DNA of 16,577 bases from an uncultured Pseudomonadota bacterium. GTDB lineage: Bacteria; Myxococcota_A; UBA796; UBA9615. The notes under the pieces were generated by a model. The model saw only the letters and a program-made list of their open reading frames with translations. It had not been told where the DNA came from and did no database searches. The stretch is from positions 1 through 16,577 of the forward strand of contig CALCXL010000820.1 of the NCBI GenBank assembly GCA_937907595.1, in the 5' to 3' direction. Positions 7,601 through 13,073 of this stretch are shown here, one piece after another. Position 1 is the first letter of the stretch. Every line of letters starts with the position of its first letter. Position numbers and translations under genes: made by a program.

Positions 7601-8762
7601 CGATGACGTCGGTGGAGTCGCCGTCGCTCAGCACCAGGCCGGCCACGTCCACGGGCTCGCCGCCCACGTTGGCCAGCTCCACGAACTCGCCGGTGTTCTC
7701 GTTGCTGGGGTTCGCCATGACCTCGTTGATCACGACCGTGACGGAGGACAGCGACCACTCGTCGGCGCCGATGTCCCAGCCCGCCCCCGAGGGCCGCGGC
7801 AGGCCGTCCCAGTCGTGGTCGGGGGCGTCGACGGAGCTGCCCTGATCGATGAGGGGCGACGTCTCCAGCAAGCGCAGGTTGCCGCTGGAGGGCGCCACCA
7901 GCTGCGGGTCCACGCTCAGGTCGCTGCTCGCCGCGGAGCTGTCCCCGGCGTAGTTGGTGTTGTTGCCCCAGACGTTGTTGTGGCCCCAGGAGGCCACGCA
8001 GCCGGCGCAGCTCATGCCGAAGAGGTTGGAGGTGACGTTGTTGTTGCGCACCACGGAGGAGCCGCCCGAGCCCAGGGTGATGGCGGCGTCGCGGTCGGCC
8101 TCGTCCCCGCCGAAGGAGTTGCCCAGGAAGGTGTTGTTGACGACCGACAGGCTGGCGTCGTCGAAGCCGTAGACCCCCGAGCGGGAGGACCAGGCGAAGT
8201 AGCTGTTGGTGACGGTGGCCGAGCCGCTGTACACCGCCACGCCGTAGCCGTTGGACTGGAAGCTGACCCGATCGACCGTGGGCCAGGGCACCGCGATGCT
8301 GGGGCCCGGGTCCAGGCAGACGCCGCGGTGGAAGCCGATGACCCGCGCCGAGACCAGCAGGACCGAGTCGCCCGCGCCGGCCGTGAGCCCGCAGGTGCCC
8401 GAGGCCGCGCCGGGGCCGACGATGTTGAGGAAGGCCAGGCCCGCCTCGCCGTTGGACACGGTGACGTGGCCCTCGATGACGGTCTGATCGATGCCGGCGC
8501 CCTGCAGGATGACGCCGCCGGGCACGGTCACGTCCTCGACCCAGGTGCCCGCGGCCAGGTCGACCACGTCGCCGGGAACCGCCGCCGCCAGGGCCGCACC
8601 CAGGGTGTTGTAGTCCGCCGGCACGGCGATGGTGATGGGCAGCTGCAGGGTCGGCAGGCGCGCGGGCAGGCGGCCGGCAGGGGCGTCCGCAGGCGCGGCG
8701 CAGCCGGCGGCGAGGGCCAGGCAGGCGACGAGGGAGAACAGCCGGGCGGCGCGATCGATCAT
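4683..8762 (-). CDS. Giant lipoprotein: beta-helix, four tandem lamin-tail domains, Asp-rich repeats, fifth lamin-tail domain
   Basis: The gene encodes a 1359-residue predicted surface or periplasmic lipoprotein. The signal peptide has lipobox LAAG-C21. Residues about 45-330 read as a right-handed parallel beta-helix (pectin-lyase fold), opening with PADYNTLGAALAAAVPGDVVDLAAG and rich in Asn ladders. Four lamin-tail (LTD) domains follow, with their (I/L/V)(T/N)EV(M/L)(A/S)N motifs at about residues 345, 511, 674 and 840, each closed by an NW..S.C tail. Residues 997-1181 hold six C.DG(V/I)DN(D/N)(G/S)(D/N)G..D..D..C repeats, likely calcium- or metal-binding. A divergent fifth LTD runs from about 1190 to the end. 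There is no MYXO-CTERM-type sorting tail. The start is ATG 8762, chosen for GGAG five bases upstream and the signal peptide; the open frame extends far upstream without support. LTDs in bacteria occur in secreted nucleases and adhesive proteins; no catalytic domain is seen here, so a structural or binding role is inferred. Confidence 0.88.
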   Translation of the reverse strand: MIDRAARLFSLVACLALAAGCAAPADAPAGRLPARLPTLQLPITIAVPADYNTLGAALAAAVPGDVVDLAAGTWVEDVTVPGGVILQGAGIDQTVIEGHVTVSNGEAGLAFLNIVGPGAASGTCGLTAGAGDSVLLVSARVIGFHRGVCLDPGPSIAVPWPTVDRVSFQSNGYGVAVYSGSATVTNSYFAWSSRSGVYGFDDASLSVVNNTFLGNSFGGDEADRDAAITLGSGGSSVVRNNNVTSNLFGMSCAGCVASWGHNNVWGNNTNYAGDSSAASSDLSVDPQLVAPSSGNLRLLETSPLIDQGSSVDAPDHDWDGLPRPSGAGWDIGADEWSLSSVTVVINEVMANPSNENTGEFVELANVGGEPVDVAGLVLSDGDSTDVIEGFLGGDTVIPAGGYGVIVDPDFNSDYVLAPGAVLLTVGNARLGNGLSTNDPIQLLESNGYVVVDEWTIPFDPSDGVSVERVDVLSGNVASNWLASPCVDGSSPGALNCAAGEIVPNDPSVLVITEVLANALNEQTGEFVELWNSGASDVNLSSLVVSDGDSSDALVPWGGGDTILPPGAYALIVDPNYTGQYLLPSGVLLVTTPDATIGNGLANGQDIVTLYDLDGATVLDSFSILGDFGDGISSEKVDYAAGDIIGNWAESTCAVGHSGGRRSCVAGGLGAGLVLNEVLSNPINEQSGEFLELSNLGSVAIDLADLYITDGDQIDALVPWQSGPTVLAPGAMALVIDAGFNNDFVLPAGVVVVTTPDNHLGNGLSITDPISLLEDDAVSVIDTWSTPFNAGNGSSAEKVSGYVGDVPSNWLTSTCASGSSPGVANCVSYAPIPAGSSTLLVTEVLANPLDEGTGEFVEVYNDGADPVDLWGLILYDGDAWDFLRAFQSGSTVVGPGEYAVVVDSGYAGQYAIPSGVTVVTVDDSTIGSGLATNDIVSLYEADGYSVIDSYSFPFNPGNGVSVEKVDLTLGDIDANWVASPCDLSPGAVNCAAGSVITDCDDGVDNDGDGWIDLADPGCSSAVDDDEAMATSDECGDGIDNDGDGLVDGQDPQCASPTGDSEAGPCGDGVDNDGDGWTDLDDPDCTSGDDEVGFGTTACNDGVDNDSDGGIDAADPDCQDGAADSETAGCSDGVDNDGDGWTDGADPDCGSAPFAEVGYGTTGCNDGVDNNGNGLIDRADTQCDWASQEEILPYFWITVTEIMSNPSAVSDANGEWFEVYNPLLVDVDLEGWRFYDGGGDFFPIVGSLILPAQGYLVLGRNADPATNGGVNVDYEYSGMTLDNVDDELYIDDPTATEVLQLEYYVLDGWPLTPGASIGLNGAIAPNYGPAYSSSNWCAATVLWAGSAGDAGSPGEANEVCN
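5220..5774 (-). repeat. Six Asp-rich DGxDNDGDG repeats within the giant lipoprotein
   Basis: Six coding repeats of about 30 residues share C.DG(V/I)DN(D/N)(G/S)(D/N)G..D..D..C. The loops resemble calcium-binding thrombospondin-3 or MopE-type motifs. The DNA is repetitive (gccgtcgttgtccacgccgtc recurs on the plus strand) only because the protein is. The last copy is the least conserved (DNNGNG, DTQC). Each copy has a pair of Cys that could form a disulfide. Confidence 0.9.
5796..7739 (-). repeat. Four tandem lamin-tail domains of about 165 residues
   Basis: Motif-to-motif spacing is 166, 163 and 166 residues, so the array arose by internal duplication. Each unit has a (T/S)GEF(V/L)E element, a DGD.. 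strand, a P.G.(Y/M)..(V/I) stretch, (I/L)G.GL and a closing Cys pair. The second unit departs from the others at its end, reading CAVGHSGGRRSC where the third and first read C..GSSPG...C. Confidence 0.85.
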
Positions 8763-8829
8763 GGGAGCTCCGAAGTGCGTTCCACGGCGGGGCCCGACGA
8801 TCCTCCCCGGGCCCCCGCCGCGGGCGGTG

Positions 8830-8848
8830 AATATGCACCCCGCGGGGT
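8830..8848 (-). promoter_or_regulatory. Candidate -10 box and 12-bp palindrome upstream of the giant lipoprotein gene
   Basis: On the minus strand CATATT (8835-8830) is a plausible -10 for the gene starting at 8762, leaving a leader of about 60 nt. Two bases above it lies the perfect palindrome ACCCCGCGGGGT (8837-8848), placed where an operator would block RNA polymerase. No convincing -35 is seen. The 189-bp space 8763-8951 is shared with the divergent aminotransferase gene. Confidence 0.35.
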
Positions 8849-8910
8849 CGCTTGTGGGATCTGATCCGCCCGGCCCGCCCCCCCGCACGCGGCGCTCCGG
8901 CCGGCGGTCC

Positions 8911-8940
8911 TTGACGCAGCCCCCCCCCGCGACCCATAAA
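8911..8940 (+). promoter_or_regulatory. Candidate sigma-70-type promoter for the HisC-like gene
   Basis: TTGACG (8911-8916) and CATAAA (8935-8940) are separated by 18 bp that include a C9 run. They match the consensus at 5 and 4 of 6 positions. Transcription would start near 8947, a few bases before TTG 8952. Confidence 0.5.
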
Positions 8941-8951
8941 ATGAATCGACC

Positions 8952-10172
8952 TTGGACACGCCCGGCCAACCCGGCTCGCCGCCCGACGACCCAGAGGACG
9001 AACCTCCGTCGTCGGAGAGCGCGCCGCCCGATGCCCCGCCCCAGGCGCCCCGCCCGCGGGACGCCGTGGTCCACGCGCACCGTGTGCACCGCCGGGTCGT
9101 CGATCGCACCCCCTACCTGCGCCTGGATCTGGGCGAGAGCAGCGGCCCGGCCTCCCCGCACGTCATGGCCGCCATCCGCGACCTGTCGGAGCCGGAGCTG
9201 TCGCGGTACCCGGACACCCGCCCCCTGGAGGAGCTGCTGGCGGAGCTTCACGGCGTGTCGACGGAGCAGATCCTGGTGACGGCCGGCAGCGACGAGGCCA
9301 TCCGGCAGGTGTTCAACGCCTACGTGGACGAGGGCGCGCGCGTCGTCATCCCGCGGCCGACCTTCGGCGCCTTCGTGACCGCGGCGGACGTGGGCGGCGC
9401 CTACGCCGGGCGGGTCGACTGCGAGGACGACCTGAGCCTGGACCCCGAGGCCTTCCGGCGGGCCCTGGGTCGCGGCACCCCGCGCCTGGCCGTGCTCAGC
9501 CTGCCCGACGCGCCCACCGGCACCGCCATGGCCACCCAGGACGTGCTGGACCTGGCCCAGGGCGCGCCGGAGACGCTGTTCCTGATCAACGAGACCTTCG
9601 CCTCCTACTGCGGCCGCACGCTGCTCGGCGGCGACCCCCTGCCGCCCAACGTGGTCGTCCTGCGCTCCTTCTCCAAGGACCACGGGCTGGCCGGCCTGCG
9701 GGTGGGCTACCTGGTCGGCCACCCCGACGTGCTGGACGCGGTCGACCTGGTGCGCCCCTCCTACACGGTGTCGGCCGGGGCCCTGGCCGGGGCCTGCGCC
9801 GCGGTGCGGGACCCCGACGCCATGCGCCGGCACGTCTTGGGGGTGCGCTCGGCCATGGACCGGCTGGTCTCGAAGCTCCGCATCCGGGGGATCGAGGCGA
9901 AGGCGACGTCGGCCAACTTCGTGCTGATCAAGCTGTCCTCCCCGGTGCAGCCCTGGGCGGCCGGGTTCGCGGCGCGGGGCGTGCTGGTGGGCACCGCGGG
10001 GCACGTGGGGCCCATGGCCGAGTTCGTCCGCGTGACCGTCAACGACGACCACGAGATTGACACCTTTCTGGACGCCCTGGACCTGCTCCTGCTGCACGGC
10101 CTGCAGGGGGCAAAACAAGTGAAGGGAGTCCCGGGCGACTGGGAGCAGCCCGAGTCCGAGGGCCTGGCCTGA
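8952..10172 (+). CDS. HisC-like PLP-dependent aminotransferase homologue with an altered cofactor site
   Basis: This 406-residue fold-type-I protein resembles histidinol-phosphate aminotransferase. Kept features are TAGSDEAI, the Schiff-base lysine K242 in RSFSKDHGLAGLRVGY with its phosphate-contact arginine, and VRVTV near the C-terminus. Three usual active-site residues differ: the Asn of NNPTG is Ala (A187 in PDAPTG), the Asp that contacts the pyridine nitrogen is Asn (N213 in INETF), and the following Tyr is Phe (F216). Corresponding E. coli HisC residues, from memory, are N157, D184, Y187 and K214. TTG 8952 is the first possible start after a TAA in frame; the first 40 residues are Pro/Asp/Glu-rich and disordered-looking, so the real start could be GTG 9066. 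There is no clear ribosome site. No histidine-biosynthesis genes lie nearby, so a role in that pathway is not supported. It may be a repurposed or slow PLP enzyme. Confidence 0.8.
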   Translation: MDTPGQPGSPPDDPEDEPPSSESAPPDAPPQAPRPRDAVVHAHRVHRRVVDRTPYLRLDLGESSGPASPHVMAAIRDLSEPELSRYPDTRPLEELLAELHGVSTEQILVTAGSDEAIRQVFNAYVDEGARVVIPRPTFGAFVTAADVGGAYAGRVDCEDDLSLDPEAFRRALGRGTPRLAVLSLPDAPTGTAMATQDVLDLAQGAPETLFLINETFASYCGRTLLGGDPLPPNVVVLRSFSKDHGLAGLRVGYLVGHPDVLDAVDLVRPSYTVSAGALAGACAAVRDPDAMRRHVLGVRSAMDRLVSKLRIRGIEAKATSANFVLIKLSSPVQPWAAGFAARGVLVGTAGHVGPMAEFVRVTVNDDHEIDTFLDALDLLLLHGLQGAKQVKGVPGDWEQPESEGLA

Positions 10173-10203
10173 GCCACCTCGACGCTTGATCCTCTCCGGG
10201 AGC

Positions 10204-10226
10204 GGGACCACACTCGGAACGGTCCC
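10204..10226 (+). terminator. Small hairpin after the HisC-like gene
   Basis: GGGACC (10204-10209) pairs with GGTCCC (10221-10226) around an 11-nt loop, 32 bases after the stop codon. No T run follows, so it is at best a weak terminator and may belong to the rsgA leader. Confidence 0.25.
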
Positions 10227-10241
10227 ACGAACCACCGGACC

Positions 10242-10314
10242 GGAACGGAGGCCCCATGTCGACCCCTCTCACCGCTGTCGCTTCGGCCTCCGTCGTCGCC
10301 TGACGCTCCGTTCC
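10242..10314 (+). promoter_or_regulatory. Mutually exclusive pairings around a leader-ORF ribosome site
   Basis: The Shine-Dalgarno segment of the leader ORF can pair in two ways. ACGGAGGCC (10245-10253) is the exact reverse complement of GGCCTCCGT (10285-10293) inside the ORF. GGAACGGAG (10242-10250) is the exact reverse complement of CTCCGTTCC (10306-10314) just after its stop. The two helices share 10245-10250, so only one can form. A ribosome on the ORF would disrupt the first and possibly free or cover the second, as in attenuation. Confidence 0.4.
10256..10303 (+). CDS. Possible 15-residue leader peptide
   Basis: ATG 10256 is preceded by GGAG with a 5-nt spacer, the best ribosome site in this stretch, and the frame ends at TGA 10301-10303. 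The peptide is MSTPLTAVASASVVA. It is rich in Ala, Val and Ser but has no run of one amino acid, so it does not resemble a classical amino-acid attenuator. Its coding DNA takes part in the competing pairings described for 10242-10314. It is supported only by the ribosome site and the surrounding structure and could be spurious. Confidence 0.4.
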   Translation: MSTPLTAVASASVVA

Positions 10315-10503
10315 TGAGAGGGCTCCGCGCCCTCGAACGCGACGTCGCCTTCGACGCCCCGGCCCCCTCCCCCACCGTCTGTTGATCCCGCCCTCCGGCG
10401 GCGTCCTGCGTTCGTGCTCCCGCCGCGGCGGGCGGGCGATCGTGCGACGTCGACGTCCTGGGCCCCCGATCCCCGGTCCGCTCCTGGCGGGCCCCAAGCT
10501 CAC

Positions 10504-10522
10504 GGCCCGACCTCGTCGGGTC
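10504..10522 (+). promoter_or_regulatory. Hairpin abutting the rsgA ribosome site
   Basis: CCCGAC (10506-10511) and GTCGGG (10515-10520) form a 6-bp stem with a CTC loop, extended by one G-U and one G-C pair to 10504-10522. It ends one base before GAGG (10524-10527), the rsgA Shine-Dalgarno, so folding could affect initiation. Confidence 0.35.
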
Positions 10523-10533
10523 CGAGGACCCCA

Positions 10534-11601
10534 ATGCCCATTCCCGACCCGCGCGGCTCGCTGCGCGCCCTGGGCTGGAGTTCGTTCTTCAGCCGCCAGC
10601 TCGCTTCCTTCGACCCCTCCCTGACCCCGGCCCGCGTGGTGGCCGAGTACGGATCCACCTTCGTCGTGCGCACCGCCGACGACGAGCTCACCGTGAAGAC
10701 CGCGGGGCGCCTGCGCGTCGACGCCGGGCGCCTGCCCGCCGCCGGCGACTGGGTGCTGCTGCGCGACGCCTGCATCATGGCCCTGCTGGAGCCCCGCACC
10801 GCCCTCCAGCGCAAGGGGGCGGGGCGGACGTCGGACCTGCAGGTCCTGGCCGCCAACGTCGACCTGGTGCTGATCGTCACGTCGGCCAACCGCGACCTCA
10901 ACCCCCGCCGCATCGAGCGGTACCTGGTGGCCGCCTCGCGCGGGGGCGCGGACGCGCGCGTGCTCATCAGCAAGGGCGACCTGCCCGACGACCCCGCCCC
11001 CCTGCTCCAGCGGGCCCGCGCCGCGGCCAACGGCGCCCCCGTGCACGCCTTCAGCGCCCTGGAGGGCTGGGGCCTGGACGCGATCCGCCGCTGGATTCCC
11101 CCGGAGACGACCGCCGTGCTGGTGGGGAGCTCCGGGGTGGGCAAGTCGACGCTGCTCAACGCCCTGCTGGGGCGACAGGAGCAGGACGTGAAGGCCGCGC
11201 GCGACGACGACGACCGGGGCCGCCACACCACCACCGCCCGCCGGATGCTGCCCCTGCCCGAAGGGGGCTGGCTGCTGGACACCCCGGGCATGCGGGAGCT
11301 CGCGCTGCCCGGGGGGGAGGACCTGGGCGGGGTCTTCGACGACGTCGACTCCGTCGCTCGACGCTGCCGGTTCCGGGACTGCCGGCACGAGGGCGAGCCC
11401 GGCTGCGCCGTGGAGCAAGCCATCGACGCCGGGGACCTGGACGCGGACCGGGTGGAGGGCTGGGCGCGCCTGGCCCGGGAGGACGAGTACCAGCAACGGC
11501 GCAAGGACGAGATGGCGCGACGGGACCAGAAGGTGCGGCAGGTCAAGCGCACCCGGGCCAACCGCGTGGCCATGCTGGCCCGGGAGCGGGAGCGATGGTG
11601 A
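10534..11601 (+). CDS. rsgA: Ribosome small subunit-dependent GTPase A
   Basis: RsgA (YjeQ/EngC) is a circularly permuted GTPase that acts late in 30S subunit assembly. This 355-residue protein has the N-terminal OB-fold region (about 25-75), the permuted G motifs in the order G4 (ISKGDL, Ser in place of the usual Asn of NKxD), G1 GSSGVGKS (198-205), the RGRHTTT switch region and G3 DTPGMREL, then the zinc knuckle C278, C283, H285, C291 with the standard 5/2/6 spacing. The C-terminus is a basic helix (RRDQKVRQVKRTRANRV) suited to rRNA binding. ATG 10534 was chosen for GAGG six bases upstream; the frame extends 40 codons further with no family similarity. It stands alone as a transcription unit behind an unusual structured leader. 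Confidence 0.95.
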   Translation: MPIPDPRGSLRALGWSSFFSRQLASFDPSLTPARVVAEYGSTFVVRTADDELTVKTAGRLRVDAGRLPAAGDWVLLRDACIMALLEPRTALQRKGAGRTSDLQVLAANVDLVLIVTSANRDLNPRRIERYLVAASRGGADARVLISKGDLPDDPAPLLQRARAAANGAPVHAFSALEGWGLDAIRRWIPPETTAVLVGSSGVGKSTLLNALLGRQEQDVKAARDDDDRGRHTTTARRMLPLPEGGWLLDTPGMRELALPGGEDLGGVFDDVDSVARRCRFRDCRHEGEPGCAVEQAIDAGDLDADRVEGWARLAREDEYQQRRKDEMARRDQKVRQVKRTRANRVAMLARERERW

Positions 11602-11688
11602 ACGCTCAGGGGGGCGGTCGGCGCCGATTGTGATGCTCCGCAATGCAGTGATGTCGATCGAGTATCGGTTCTCAACACGCAAATGTGG

Positions 11689-11698
11689 GAGCATGCTC
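11689..11698 (+). promoter_or_regulatory. 10-bp palindrome overlapping the lipoprotein ribosome site
   Basis: GAGCATGCTC (11689-11698) is a perfect palindrome that overlaps the GGGAG (11687-11691) upstream of ATG 11704. The preceding 85 bp are noticeably less GC-rich than the genes around them, as expected of a promoter, but no clear -35/-10 pair was found. Confidence 0.2.
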
Positions 11699-11703
11699 TC
11701 TGC

Positions 11704-12210
11704 ATGAACAAGCTCATCCCCCTGCTCGCCGTGGTCGCCCTCTCCGCCTGCGCCCCCACCCGAGCCGATGTGGCCGCTCCTGTGGACGCGCTGGCGCCCT
11801 CGGGTGGGGACTCGCAGGACGCCTGGTTCGCGCTGACCGACCCCATCGTCGTCGACGAGGGCGGGGACGGGGTCTGGGACCTGGGGGAGGCGGTGACCCT
11901 GCACTTCACCTTCACGAACCAGCGGGAAGACCACTACTGGTACCCCGGCGTGCTCGGCAGCACCGACGTCGACGAGGTGGTGGCCATCGGCGGCGAGAAC
12001 TGGTGGTACGGCCTGGAGGCCGGCGGCAGCTACGACGTGCAGATCCGCTTCGAAGCGTCGCCGGACCTGGACGCGGGATCGACGGTCACCCTGATCGCGT
12101 CGGCCTCGTCCCTGGCCTGCAACGAGGACAGCGCGCCGGAGCAGGCCTCCTTCTGCCCCGACCCCAACTCGCTGCTGGTGCCGATCCGTCTGGGCTTCCC
12201 GCTGCCCTGA
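11704..12210 (+). CDS. Small secreted lipoprotein, function unknown
   Basis: The 168-residue protein has a typical lipoprotein signal (MNKLIPLLAVVALSAC, lipobox LSA-C). The mature part contains VDEGGDGVWDLGEAVTLHFTFTN, a pattern often seen at the start of CARDB-like Ig/beta-sandwich repeats, where the Asp/Gly-rich loop can bind calcium. It then alternates strand-like segments to the end, with one Cys pair (C in LACNED and C in SFCPDP) that could be disulfide-linked. ATG 11704 is preferred over the in-frame ATG 11683 because it gives a normal signal peptide, although its GGGAG lies 12 nt away. It is not recognised as a named family and does not appear to share an operon with rsgA. Confidence 0.75.
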   Translation: MNKLIPLLAVVALSACAPTRADVAAPVDALAPSGGDSQDAWFALTDPIVVDEGGDGVWDLGEAVTLHFTFTNQREDHYWYPGVLGSTDVDEVVAIGGENWWYGLEAGGSYDVQIRFEASPDLDAGSTVTLIASASSLACNEDSAPEQASFCPDPNSLLVPIRLGFPLP

Positions 12211-12235
12211 GCGGCGAGCGGTCGCGCGGCCGGGG

Positions 12236-12265
12236 TTGGCGGCGAACCCGCGGCTCCCGTAGCCT
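12236..12265 (+). promoter_or_regulatory. Candidate promoter for the 12273 gene
   Basis: TTGGCG (12236-12241) and TAGCCT (12260-12265) are 18 bp apart. TAGCCT ends 7 nt before GTG 12273, so the transcript would start at or next to the start codon. Confidence 0.45.
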
Positions 12266-12272
12266 GCACGCC

Positions 12273-13073
12273 GTGCGCGTCGCCCTGCTCCCCTTCCTGC
12301 TCCTGCTGATCACAGCCCCCGCTGCGGCGCAGACCGCCGAGGACGACGGCCCGGGCGCCGGGGTCCCCTCGCCCACCGGCACCCCCGAAGCTCCCCCCGC
12401 CGCGGGATCCATCGACGCCCACGCCGTGGCCGAGCGGGCCCAGGCCGCCCACGACGAGCACTGCGCCCGGGTGGCGGGGGCGGGTGAGGAGAGCGGCGCC
12501 GCCCGCGCCCTGGTGGAGGTGGGCGCCGTCTGGGCGGAGGTGGCCGAGGCCCACGAAGCCACCGGCGAGTCCTGGCTGCTGTACTGGCGCGGCATGCTCG
12601 CCCAGTGCCTGGGGCAGGACGAGCGGGCGGAGGAGGCCTTCGTCGCCTTCCTGGCCACGGATCCTTCGTCGCAGGGCCTGGATGGGCTCGGCTCCGACGC
12701 CCGGAAGCGCCTGTCGCGGCTCACGGGGGAGCCGGTCCGGGAGGCGCCCCCCACCGCGTTCGCGGGCAGCATCGTCGCCGGCATCTCCCTCGCTGGGGGC
12801 GCAGCGGCGACGGGCATCGGCGCAGGCTTCACGCTTCGGGGCATCTCGGTGGTTCACGGGCACCTGACCGCGGGCCTGCAGGACCGGACGGCGGTGGACG
12901 CGGACATCGCCGAGGGCGACGGCCTGGTCGGCGCGAGCGTCGGGCTCGTCGCCGGGGCGGTGGCCTGCGGCATCGCGTCGGGCGTCGCGTTCGGCTCGGT
13001 GGGCGCGGCGGCAGGCGTGGCCGTGGTGCCCACCGATCGCGGGGTGCACGTCGCTCTGGGAGGCCGTTGGTGA
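12273..13073 (+). CDS. Secreted TPR-like protein with two hydrophobic C-terminal segments
   Basis: The 266-residue protein begins with a Sec signal (VRVALLPFLLLLITAPAAAQ) and a Pro/Ala-rich linker. An Ala/Glu-rich helical part (about 45-155) includes a TPR-like pair, WLLYWRGMLAQCLGQDERAEEAFVAF split across two helices. Two Gly/Ala hydrophobic stretches follow (about 162-186 and 216-250), then the tail VVPTDRGVHVALGGRW. A PT..G....GGR(F/W) ending recurs in deltaproteobacterial TPR proteins and resembles a final outer-membrane strand; this is from memory of such proteins. GTG 12273 is chosen because it opens the signal peptide and sits 7 nt after a -10 box; no Shine-Dalgarno is present. It overlaps the next gene as TGATG, so the two are co-translated. 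Function unknown. Confidence 0.75.
   Translation: MRVALLPFLLLLITAPAAAQTAEDDGPGAGVPSPTGTPEAPPAAGSIDAHAVAERAQAAHDEHCARVAGAGEESGAARALVEVGAVWAEVAEAHEATGESWLLYWRGMLAQCLGQDERAEEAFVAFLATDPSSQGLDGLGSDARKRLSRLTGEPVREAPPTAFAGSIVAGISLAGGAAATGIGAGFTLRGISVVHGHLTAGLQDRTAVDADIAEGDGLVGASVGLVAGAVACGIASGVAFGSVGAAAGVAVVPTDRGVHVALGGRW

Larger units (their letters stand above)
10173..10533 (+). promoter_or_regulatory. Inverted-repeat-rich leader region upstream of rsgA
   Basis: This 361-bp gap has no long gene. It holds a weak promoter-like pair (TTGATC 10186-10191, CACACT 10209-10214), a hairpin at 10204-10226, a 15-codon ORF at 10256-10303, two competing pairings of that ORF's ribosome site, a hairpin at 10318-10334 (GAGGGC/GCCCTC, 5-nt loop), a 14-bp palindrome CCCGCCGCGGCGGG at 10419-10432, a 12-bp palindrome GACGTCGACGTC at 10446-10457, and a hairpin at 10504-10522 just before the rsgA ribosome site. 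The density of structure suggests a regulatory 5' leader, although short palindromes are frequent in GC-rich DNA. Confidence 0.4.

Noticed and set aside
4665..8864. A 1399-codon plus-strand open frame.
   Set aside because: It lies opposite the giant lipoprotein gene. Its product is a Val/Gly/Ala/Asp-rich string without domains, as expected of an antisense frame in GC-rich DNA, while the minus strand gives a signal peptide and recognisable repeats.
8763..10235. Upstream extension of the giant lipoprotein frame on the minus strand.
   Set aside because: It runs antisense through the HisC-like gene and the divergent promoter. The lipoprotein signal and ribosome site at 8762 fix the start.
10039..11934. 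A 631-codon minus-strand open frame.
   Set aside because: It covers rsgA in antisense, and the RsgA motifs are unmistakable on the plus strand.
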